The notes below the pieces were generated by a model. It had not been told where the DNA came from and made no database searches. It saw nothing but the letters and a program-made list of their open reading frames with translations. From the NCBI GenBank assembly GCA_025355855.1, contig JANXYU010000022.1:1-41458 (forward strand): a stretch of 41,458 nucleotides of DNA, read 5' to 3'. The position numbers and the translations under genes were made by a program. Source of the DNA: Actinomycetota bacterium (GTDB lineage Bacteria; Actinomycetota; JAHEXW01). Shown piece after piece: positions 35,107-41,458 of this stretch (positions are counted from its first letter, which is position 1; every line of letters begins with the position of its first letter).

Positions 35107-37572
35107 ATGGTTCTGGAAGAATACCAGCGAAAACGCCATTTCGCCAAGACACCCGAGCCAACCGGGAAAACCCCCACGGGTCGGCCGGGAGGTCGTTTTG
35201 TTATACAGAAGCACGCCGCGTCGCGCCTGCACTACGATCTGCGTTTGGAGCACGCCGGTGTCTTAAAGAGTTGGGCCGTTCCTAAGGGGCCTTCACGTGA
35301 TCCCGAGCATAAACGTTTGGCAGTGATGGTCGAAGACCACCCCATCGATTACATTGATTTCGAAGGTGTGATTCCGGAAGGTGAATACGGAGCCGGGCAG
35401 GTTATCGTTTGGGACAAGGGAACATACAGCTGGGCCGGGCCGGAAAAGTCGGGCCCGCAACAAGCCGAAGCGTTCGCGGCCGGTCTTGCTAAAGGACATC
35501 TAAGCGTAGTTTTGGAAGGCGAGAAACTTACTGGCGAGTTTGCTCTGGTGCGGGTCGCGCGCGGGGGCCGGAACGCCTGGTTATTGATTAAAGCGCACGA
35601 TAGCGGCGCAGCGGAGAACGACGTTCTAGCCTTGGACAAATCGGTCGTTTCCGGCAAACGGATTGAAGAGATTGGCGGTCTGTCTCTATACGGAGCGCCA
35701 CAGGGGCCGCTCCCAGACCACCTGATTCCCATGATGGCAACGCTTGTCAGCCGTCCTTTCGATCGGAAAGGGTGGTTGTTCGAGGTTAAATACGACGGGT
35801 ATCGCGCCGTCGGCCAAGTGAACGAAAAAAAAGTCCGGCTGTATTCGCGCGCGGGCCATTCGCTTAACGACCGCTTTGCTCCTCTGGTTAAGCAACTGGA
35901 GGGATTGGGCCACAATGCGGTGGTTGACGGCGAGGTAGTAGTTCTAGACAGCGATGGCCGGCCTTCTTTTCAGCTACTCCAAGATTATCTGCGGGACGGA
36001 CGAGGGGAATTGGTTTATTATGTCTTCGACATCCTATGGCTCGACGGTCATGACCTGAAAGAGCTGCCCCTGCTAGACAGGAAAGCGATTCTGGCGCAGA
36101 TCTTGCCCAAGAATTCTCTTATTGCCTTCGCGGAGCATGTCGAGAGCTCCGGCCTCGCGTTTTTTAAAGCCGCGGCGAAGGCGGGGTTGGAGGGTGTTGT
36201 CGCCAAGGACGGTGCCAGCCATTACCGACCAGGGGAACGCGGCCACCGCTGGCTTAAGATCAAAGCTCGCCTTAGCCAGGAGTTTGTCATCGGGGGCTAC
36301 ACGGCGCCACAAGGCAGCCGAAAACACTTCGGTTCGCTGCTTGTCGGATTCTACCGCCGGGATGATTTTGTCTTTGCCGGCCACGTCGGTACGGGGTTCG
36401 ATGAGGCGATGTTGACCAATCTCTCGCGAGAGCTTGCCACGCGTGCAATCACGACGTGTCCTTTCGTCGCCGAGCCGGCGGTTAATGCCCCCGCGACTTG
36501 GGTTAAGCCTGAGTTGGTAGCGGAAGTCGAGTTCGCCGAATGGACACAGAATGGTCTGCTGAGGCAACCGTCCTACATGGGTCTACGCGATGACAAAAAC
36601 CCGCGGGACGTTGTCGCGGAGAATATCGCGCTCGGTTTTCAAGCAGCGGTATCGGATCCGGCAGAACCAACCGACGCGCCGACGCAAACAGTGAGGCGAA
36701 CCAATCCCGCCAAGCTATACTGGCCGGACGACGGTATTACCAAAGGCGATATGATTGACTACTACCGGGCGATGGCGCCGTATATTTTGCCGCATCTCGC
36801 CGGCTACCCGCAATCCCTGCATCGCTTTCCCAACGGCCTGGCGGATGTGGGCTTCTGGCAAAAGAACGCTGGGGAAGATACGCCTGGCTGGGTCGAAACC
36901 ATCGCCATCACGTCGGCGGAAGAGAGCAAGACCGTCAACTACATTCTATGCGGGGACGAACGCACCCTGCTGTACCTGGCCAACCTGGGCTGTATCGAGA
37001 TGAACCCGTGGTTGTCCCGGGTCGGCAGGCTTGATAACCCGGATTTCGCCGTCATCGATCTCGATCCCTTGGATGTTCCTTTCTCGGCTGTCTTGGAGAC
37101 GGCCTTGACGATTCATGAGGTCCTACACCAGGCGGATGTCAAACCATACATAAAAACGTCCGGAGCAACCGGGATGCACATCTTCTTGCCTCTCGGGGCG
37201 CGCTATTCTTACGATCAAGCTAGAGAGTTCGCCGAATTGATTTGTGTTTTGACGAACCGACGTCTGCCGGATATCACGAGTCTGGCGCGTGACCCGAAGG
37301 TCCGCGAGAAACGAGTCTACCTTGACTACCTGCAAAACCGGAAAGGCGCGACGGTGGCCGCGCCATATAGCCTACGGCCACGTCGGGGCGCGCCGGTGTC
37401 AATGCCGCTGCGCTGGTCTGAATTGAAGCAAGGACTGCGGCCAGAAGACTTTAATATACAGAACACGGTTGCGCGGGTGAAGAACAAGGGTGATTTATGG
37501 AAACCTTTGCTTGATCAGGCAATCGACATCAAGACGGCCTTGAGAAAGCTTAAGGCTTTGGTCGAGGGTTAG
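35107..37572 (+). CDS. ligD: Multifunctional DNA ligase D
   Basis: This 821-residue protein has three domains in the order phosphoesterase, ligase, polymerase. The PE domain (about 25-165) keeps His36, Asp44 (HYDLRLE) and His78 (VEDHP). The ATP-dependent ligase (about 205-510) has Lys228 in KYDGYR as the adenylated residue, plus DGEVVV, EGVVAKD and WLKIKA motifs. The primase-polymerase domain (about 530-815) has the acidic pair in VIDLDP and SGATGMHIF. All three activities should be intact for end cleaning, gap filling and sealing with Ku. This domain order is the one known from Pseudomonas, not the POL-PE-LIG order of mycobacteria. Confidence 0.97.
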   Translation: MVLEEYQRKRHFAKTPEPTGKTPTGRPGGRFVIQKHAASRLHYDLRLEHAGVLKSWAVPKGPSRDPEHKRLAVMVEDHPIDYIDFEGVIPEGEYGAGQVIVWDKGTYSWAGPEKSGPQQAEAFAAGLAKGHLSVVLEGEKLTGEFALVRVARGGRNAWLLIKAHDSGAAENDVLALDKSVVSGKRIEEIGGLSLYGAPQGPLPDHLIPMMATLVSRPFDRKGWLFEVKYDGYRAVGQVNEKKVRLYSRAGHSLNDRFAPLVKQLEGLGHNAVVDGEVVVLDSDGRPSFQLLQDYLRDGRGELVYYVFDILWLDGHDLKELPLLDRKAILAQILPKNSLIAFAEHVESSGLAFFKAAAKAGLEGVVAKDGASHYRPGERGHRWLKIKARLSQEFVIGGYTAPQGSRKHFGSLLVGFYRRDDFVFAGHVGTGFDEAMLTNLSRELATRAITTCPFVAEPAVNAPATWVKPELVAEVEFAEWTQNGLLRQPSYMGLRDDKNPRDVVAENIALGFQAAVSDPAEPTDAPTQTVRRTNPAKLYWPDDGITKGDMIDYYRAMAPYILPHLAGYPQSLHRFPNGLADVGFWQKNAGEDTPGWVETIAITSAEESKTVNYILCGDERTLLYLANLGCIEMNPWLSRVGRLDNPDFAVIDLDPLDVPFSAVLETALTIHEVLHQADVKPYIKTSGATGMHIFLPLGARYSYDQAREFAELICVLTNRRLPDITSLARDPKVREKRVYLDYLQNRKGATVAAPYSLRPRRGAPVSMPLRWSELKQGLRPEDFNIQNTVARVKNKGDLWKPLLDQAIDIKTALRKLKALVEG

Positions 37573-37620
37573 AAAACTCGGGCGCTAGGATCTATCGGCC
37601 GCTCGGATTTCGGCCATGGT

Positions 37621-38106
37621 TTAACCTGTCACGGCCGATTTGTCTGCTTTGAATCCGGAGCGCACCGAAGCGGATTCATCCCGCATCTTAACGAGCAGCC
37701 AGAGGTTGCCGCCGCTCTTAGGATTGCGCAGTTTGACTAAGGCGAACCCGCCGCGCAGTTTCTGTCCGTCTAGGCGGAAATAGCATCTTGCCGCGCTCCA
37801 GCTCTTGTTCCATCGTCATTGTCGTTTGCTGATGGATTTCCTTAAGGTTGCGGTAGGTTCCGGTATCCCAGATCTGCACGACGCCCGCCTCGGAATCGGG
37901 GCTCGTCACGACGCCTTGAATGCGGCAAAAGACAAGGGCTGGTCGTCGACCGGAATGGCGAGTCTTTTTACACGGGGGTTGGTGGACGGGCCTCTCGGAA
38001 TCGACCAGCTCTTTAAGGCGCCGGCAATCTCTAAACGCAGGTCACAGTGGAGACGATCCCCGGCAGTGGTGTGCGCTTGGATGACGAAGACAAGAGCTTC
38101 GTTCAT
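37621..38106 (-). pseudogene. Frameshifted stand-alone LigD phosphoesterase-domain protein
   Basis: Three reading frames together rebuild a small PE-domain protein like those encoded beside bacterial ligD genes. From 38106 the frame reads MNEALVFVIQAHTTAG and LHCDLRLEIAGALKSW. It stops near 37906 and resumes in another frame with AGVVQIWDTGTY and ERGKMLF. After a further shift near 37770 it continues as LRGGFALVKLRNPKSGGN and LWLLVKMRDES, ending at 37621. At least two frameshifts make it non-functional. It is convergent with the intact ligD. Confidence 0.8.
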
Positions 38107-38112
38107 GGGCGT

Positions 38113-38913
38113 TTAAACGTATAGGTCGCGCCGGCGGTAGAAATAGAACGTAATGCCGGTGAATACCGCAATCAAGCTAACCGAAATAGCGACGTAGCCC
38201 CAGTCAAGCGCCGAGGCTTTCACGATTGCGACAGCGTCGTAGTACCGGAAAGGCGTTAGAAAACGCAGCCACTGATATTTCTCCGTGATATCCAGCCCCA
38301 ACTTCAGGAAGAAGGCGGTGAACATATAGGCGGACGCGACTGGCCCAGCCGCTTTGGGGTTGTTTAGAACTGCCGCTGCCGCCATGCCGATCGACAGAAA
38401 GATGAGCTGGGCCAGCAGCATTCCCACCATCATTAGTAGGATCGGCTTGGTCGCAGTAGGGCCGCCTTTGTTGTAAGCGGCAACGAATACGACCGAAGAG
38501 ACCGCAGCCACCAGGTTGAGGATGATTACGCTGGTTACTGCGGCTAGCGCTTTCTCGGCCACGACGCAAACGCGCGATACAGGTTTCGGGTATAGGAATT
38601 CGGCGGTGCGCTCCAGCTCTTCTTCGGTCAAGATGCCGGCACCCAGCAACGTAGCATGGATGGCTGCCATCACGAACAGATAGATGAAGAGCACGGTGAA
38701 GAAGCCGATGGCCGTCGTCAAATCGATGTTGCCGATGCCGAAGACGGCGAGGACGCTCTTAGGCAGGCTTTTGAAAATATCCAACGCGGCCGGTCCGGCT
38801 GACTTGAAGCCGCCGTACTTGGCCATGCCGGCGTAGACCATAAACAGCATACCGACTGACCACCAGATCAATCCGGTTCGATGAGCCCTGAACTCGTGAC
38901 GGAATATGTTCAT
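38113..38913 (-). CDS. ABC-2 type permease, second subunit
   Basis: This 266-residue membrane protein has six helices and the cytoplasmic loop EELERTAEFLYPKPVSR that marks this ABC-2 group. It is clearly paralogous to the upstream permease at 38939-39739 (same length, same EKTAEFLxxKPL-type loop), so the pair likely forms a heterodimer. It is last in a three-gene minus-strand operon. Its stop lies just beyond the decayed PE-domain gene. Substrate unknown. Confidence 0.88.
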   Translation of the reverse strand: MNIFRHEFRAHRTGLIWWSVGMLFMVYAGMAKYGGFKSAGPAALDIFKSLPKSVLAVFGIGNIDLTTAIGFFTVLFIYLFVMAAIHATLLGAGILTEEELERTAEFLYPKPVSRVCVVAEKALAAVTSVIILNLVAAVSSVVFVAAYNKGGPTATKPILLMMVGMLLAQLIFLSIGMAAAAVLNNPKAAGPVASAYMFTAFFLKLGLDITEKYQWLRFLTPFRYYDAVAIVKASALDWGYVAISVSLIAVFTGITFYFYRRRDLYV

Positions 38914-38938
38914 CTTGCTACGGTCTCCTTTGGTACAG

Positions 38939-39739
38939 CTAGATGGTGTTGATGTCGCGTCCTTGATAGATAATGTATCCGGCGATTCCCGCCGCGATTA
39001 CGAAGACGGCCTCGACGATGAGATACTGCCATTCGTAGGAGCTGTGTTTGTAAACGTAGATCAAGTCGAAGAACTTAAACGGTGTCAAATACCGGACCGC
39101 CTTCGCTCCCAGCACGGCGTCCAGCATGCCGATGATATAGAACCCGAACACGGTGACCAGCGAAACGCTGAGCACCGATCTGACTTTTGGCAGCGACACC
39201 GACATCAGCAAACCAAGGGCTAGGAAGAATATCTGGATCAGCAACATCGACCCGGTCATTAGCAGAAACACCGGTTCAGTGAGGCTGGTCTGGCTGATAG
39301 ACATCAGGAGCAAACGCATCGAAATCATGAAAACAACGTTTGTACTCAGGATGATTGTCACCGCGGCCGCCAGCTTACCGGTCAAAATGCTTTGCCGCGT
39401 CAACGGCTTAGACAACAGGAACTCGGCGGTCTTCTCTCGCTCTTCTTTGCTGGTGATCGCCGTGCTAAGGTTCATCGCTTGGATGGCCGCGGCCAGGGTG
39501 ATAAAACCCATGACTAGGGCAAAGAAACTGGCCAGAGCGAAGTGGGCGTCGAAGTTGATATTCAGGGCTTTACGCAAGACCGGAGGATAGTTCTGCAAAA
39601 CTTTGTTGAGCTCATTGGCGTGCTGGGCGAACGCCGGGTAGAGCGACATATAGAGCCCGGTCCCGCCGACTAGCGAGACGATCCAAATAATGGCTGTCCG
39701 CGCGTTTTGCCTTAACTCGTGCAAGTAAACGGTTTTCAC
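38939..39739 (-). CDS. ABC-2 type permease, first subunit
   Basis: This 266-residue membrane protein has about six helices; the loop SKEEREKTAEFLLSKPLTR is shared with its downstream paralogue. The N-terminal YLHELRQNARTAIIWIVSL segment is typical of ABC-2 permeases of the bacitracin/Nat type. It lies 11 bases after the ATPase gene and 25 bases before the second permease. Confidence 0.88.
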   Translation of the reverse strand: MKTVYLHELRQNARTAIIWIVSLVGGTGLYMSLYPAFAQHANELNKVLQNYPPVLRKALNINFDAHFALASFFALVMGFITLAAAIQAMNLSTAITSKEEREKTAEFLLSKPLTRQSILTGKLAAAVTIILSTNVVFMISMRLLLMSISQTSLTEPVFLLMTGSMLLIQIFFLALGLLMSVSLPKVRSVLSVSLVTVFGFYIIGMLDAVLGAKAVRYLTPFKFFDLIYVYKHSSYEWQYLIVEAVFVIAAGIAGYIIYQGRDINTI

Positions 39740-39750
39740 TGTTGGGGCTC

Positions 39751-40629
39751 CTACTGATAATAGTGCAGGAAGATATCTTCCAAGTCAGGCTCCTCTACCA
39801 TCAAGCTCTGGAGGTCGAGGGTGGAGATCATCTTGACGATCATGTTCAGGTCGCCCTTGAACAGGAAACTGACATGCGTTTCGTTGGTCTTTAGTTCGCT
39901 GACACCTTCAATGGCGAAATAGTCTTTGGAAATCGGCTTGTTGGCAACGATTCGGAACTGACTGTAATTGCTCTTACCCAGGTCGCTCATCCGTTCGATC
40001 TTGATGATCTTGCCTTCTTTGATGATGGCCACCCGGTCACAGAGGCGCTGAACCTCGCTCAAGATATGGGACGAAAGGAAGACCGTCGCGCCCTTCTTGT
40101 TCTCCTCGTGAATCAGGTCGAAGAATTTCTGCTGCATCAGCGGGTCCAAGCCGCCCGTCGGCTCGTCGAGGATGATTAGCTTGGGTTCGTGGAGCAGCCC
40201 CTGAACGATGCCGACCTTCTTCTTGTTGCCGTAGGAGAGGTCGTCGATCTTCTTGCTCAGGTCCAGGTCCATGATTTCGGAAAGTTCATTGATCCGTTTA
40301 GAGCAGTCTTTTTTGTAGAAACTGGCCGAATAGTCCAGCAGTTCCTTGACCCGCATGTTGTCGTAGTAAAAGACCTCGCTGGGCAGATAGCCGATTTCTT
40401 GCCGGATTTCCGGCCCGTCTTTGACGACGTCTTTGCCGAAGATGGTCGCGGTGCCGCCTGTCGCGTAGATCAGGGCGAGCAAGATGCGGATGGTGGTCGA
40501 CTTGCCGGCGCCATTTGGTCCGATGAATCCGTAGATCTCGCCTTCGTCGACGCTCATGTCGACGTCGATGATGCCGCGCGACTGGCCGTAATACTTGGTC
40601 AACTTCTTGGTTTCAATCACTGTAGTCAT
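39751..40629 (-). CDS. ABC-2 exporter ATPase, BcrA/NatA-like
   Basis: This 292-residue ATPase has Walker A GPNGAGKSTTIRILL, a signature of the form LSYGNKKKVGIVQGL (SYGNK in place of SGGQ, usual in this subgroup), Walker B LIILDEPTGGLDP and switch His (SSHILSEVQ). The C-terminal LEDIFLHYYQ end contacts the permeases. GGGAGGT lies six bases before the ATG. It leads the minus-strand exporter operon, and a TATAAG about 25 bases upstream may be its -10. Function is likely export of an antibiotic, peptide or ion. Confidence 0.94.
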   Translation of the reverse strand: MTTVIETKKLTKYYGQSRGIIDVDMSVDEGEIYGFIGPNGAGKSTTIRILLALIYATGGTATIFGKDVVKDGPEIRQEIGYLPSEVFYYDNMRVKELLDYSASFYKKDCSKRINELSEIMDLDLSKKIDDLSYGNKKKVGIVQGLLHEPKLIILDEPTGGLDPLMQQKFFDLIHEENKKGATVFLSSHILSEVQRLCDRVAIIKEGKIIKIERMSDLGKSNYSQFRIVANKPISKDYFAIEGVSELKTNETHVSFLFKGDLNMIVKMISTLDLQSLMVEEPDLEDIFLHYYQ

Positions 40630-40688
40630 ATGGGACCTCCCTGAAAATACCTTATACTAGTTTATTTTGCAGGGCAAGCAGCGACCGA

Positions 40689-40712
40689 AGGCGCGTTCTT
40701 ACCAGGGCGCCT
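40689..40712. other. Small hairpin in the exporter-msrA spacer
   Basis: AGGCGC and GCGCCT are separated by 12 bases in the divergent spacer between the exporter operon and msrA. It could be regulatory, but nothing ties it to a known element. The rest of 40630-40766 shows no gene. Confidence 0.3.
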
Positions 40713-40766
40713 CTTTGGCTTATGTTAGAATTGAGGCATGAAAGCCAGTTTAAGGGGGCGAGCGTT

Positions 40767-41195
40767 GTGGAAGAACAAGCTATCTTCTCCTTAGGGTGAT
40801 TCTGGGGCGTGGAGAGGTATTTCTCTTCACTGGCCGGGGTCACCGGCACGGCAGTCGGCTATACGGGAGGGACCAGCGTCAACCCGACTTATCACCGGCT
40901 GGACGGGCATACCGAATCCATCAAGATCACCTATGACCCGGCGACAATAACATATCAGGACCTCCTGCACCATTTCTGGGGGTTCCGCGATCATTCGGGA
41001 GTCTACATGACCCAGTACGAATCGGCGATTTTCACCACCAATGACGAACAAATGAAGCTGGCTCTGGAATCAAAGGAAGCGCAACCGGCGCACCGGTTCC
41101 GGCCCCTTCGTGTACGTATCGAACCGGCCGGACCTTTCTATCGGGCGGAGGAATACCATCAACAGTATTACGGCAAAATGAAAGCTCAAGTCTAG
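40767..41195 (+). CDS. msrA: Selenocysteine-containing peptide methionine sulfoxide reductase A
   Basis: MsrA reduces methionine-S-sulfoxide in proteins and free methionine. The normal start of the family is AIFxxGCFWGVE; here the frame reads AIFSLG, then TGA at 40797-40799, then FWGVERYF. The TGA exactly replaces the catalytic Cys and should be read as selenocysteine. Homology is continuous on both sides: AVGYTGGTSVNPTYH, GHTESIKITYDP, TQYESAIF and FYRAEEYHQQYY. GTG 40767 gives the family N-terminus, with GGGGG eight bases upstream. A SECIS-like hairpin follows the TGA. The 142-residue product has no cysteine at all, so no resolving Cys. A conventional call from 40809 lacks the active site. 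Confidence 0.9.
40797..40830 (+). promoter_or_regulatory. UGA codon and bacterial SECIS hairpin of msrA
   Basis: GTGGAGAG (40809-40816) pairs fully with CTCTTCAC (40823-40830), with one G-U pair. The pairing closes a six-base loop, GTATTT. The loop begins 17 bases after the TGA and its first base is G. A small loop with an early G, a stem of 4-16 pairs and a UGA-to-loop distance of about 16-37 bases are the known bacterial SECIS features that SelB recognises. The hairpin is also coding sequence. Confidence 0.8.
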
Positions 41196-41458
41196 ATGCG
41201 GCTGGCAAAATATCTGGCAAGTTGCGGCCGGGGCTCGCGCCGCGCTTGTGAGGATATCGTACGAGGCGGTACCGTCGCGGTCGACGGTGAGATTATCACC
41301 GACCCGGCCTTTAACGTTGAACCGGACAGAGACAAAGTGACTGTCAAAGGCCAGGACGCCGCGCCACGGGAGCTCGTCTACTACGCGCTGAACAAACCGG
41401 TCGGCTATACCTGCTCCCGCGAAGACAAACACGCGGCCCATCTGGTAACCGAGCTGGT
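41196..41458 (+). CDS. RluB/RsuA-family 23S or 16S rRNA pseudouridine synthase, N-terminal part
   Basis: The ATG directly follows the msrA stop (TAGATG) and the frame runs off the window. The first 60 residues are an S4 RNA-binding domain (MRLAKYLASCGRGSRRACED, GGTVAVDGEIITDPAFNV). The catalytic domain begins with YYALNKPVGYTCS, the usual KPxG motif of RsuA/RluB/RluE/RluF enzymes. The catalytic Asp lies beyond the window, so subfamily cannot be fixed. There is no separate ribosome site, so translation is probably coupled to msrA and would depend on ribosomes passing the UGA. Confidence 0.92.
   Translation, partial: MRLAKYLASCGRGSRRACEDIVRGGTVAVDGEIITDPAFNVEPDRDKVTVKGQDAAPRELVYYALNKPVGYTCSREDKHAAHLVTEL

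Noticed and set aside
37895-37915. TGA within the decayed PE-domain gene as another selenocysteine codon
   Set aside because: Sequence after the TGA in the same frame has no PE-domain similarity; homology resumes in another frame, so it is a frameshift.
40738-40794. Short 18-codon frame starting ATG 40738 before msrA as a leader peptide
   Set aside because: It is out of frame with msrA, lacks a clear ribosome site and ends within the msrA N-terminus; no attenuator structure follows.
40809-41195. Conventional msrA call starting after the TGA
   Set aside because: It begins inside the conserved GCFWGVE motif and lacks the active-site residue; the SECIS hairpin and upstream homology support read-through.

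Overview
This window is a mosaic of bacterial chromosome with about 50 protein-coding genes, several decayed genes and almost no long empty stretches. The host is most likely a Gram-positive-type, anaerobic or facultative bacterium, possibly a deep-branching actinobacterial lineage. This is inferred from PadR/HAAS-type regulation, DrrAB-like exporters, a DipZ-type redoxin, many GTG/TTG starts, the absence of outer-membrane genes, a multiheme cytochrome and the use of selenocysteine. The taxonomic guess is weak.

Layout. 1-3.5 kb is an accessory region. It holds the 3' end of an RHS-repeat protein with a small overlapping membrane ORF, a repeat-filled spacer, a diguanylate cyclase with a very long alanine-rich helix, and an ORF fusing an antiporter-like N-terminus to an IS3 transposase C-terminus. 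3.5-9.4 kb holds a self-inhibited Fic protein with paired operator palindromes, catalase-peroxidase KatG with a cupin, two divergent DUF1801 genes and an iron-sulfur flavoprotein. 9.4-14.4 kb holds PadR, a HAAS-pentapeptide fusion and a DrrAB-like exporter, then RsgA, a second pentapeptide protein and a decayed TauE/SafE permease. 14.5-17.5 kb is a string of redox genes (DipZ-like redoxin, ferredoxin/zinc-ribbon protein, flavodoxin) with a Nudix hydrolase and a DUF4352 protein. 17.5-23.4 kb holds a lipoprotein, an 11-heme membrane-anchored cytochrome c, LysE and EamA transporters and a complete polar amino-acid ABC importer.

23.4-34.3 kb is dominated by three MacB/LolCDE-type ABC systems and a MarR-DHA2 drug-efflux pair. 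One system is co-transcribed with a cobalamin-binding protein carrying the Wx9EH signature of CarH photoreceptors and with a two-membrane-segment sensor-like protein. 34.3-38.1 kb encodes the Ku/LigD non-homologous end-joining pair, followed by a frameshifted LigD phosphoesterase-domain pseudogene. 38.1-40.6 kb is an ABC-2 exporter operon on the minus strand. The window ends with a methionine sulfoxide reductase A gene and the start of an RluB/RsuA-type pseudouridine synthase.

The most striking observation is that msrA carries an in-frame TGA exactly where the catalytic cysteine should be (GCFWG becomes G-TGA-FWG). A hairpin matching the bacterial SECIS layout lies immediately downstream. MsrA is therefore almost certainly a selenoprotein, and a conventional gene call would truncate it and lose its active site. 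The second candidate is the four-gene minus-strand operon at 26084-29124, which couples a predicted B12 light or cobalamin sensor to a membrane ABC system.

Taken together, the genes suggest a cell coping with oxidative stress (KatG, Sec-MsrA, thiol and flavin redox proteins), toxic compounds (many exporters) and DNA breaks (Ku/LigD).
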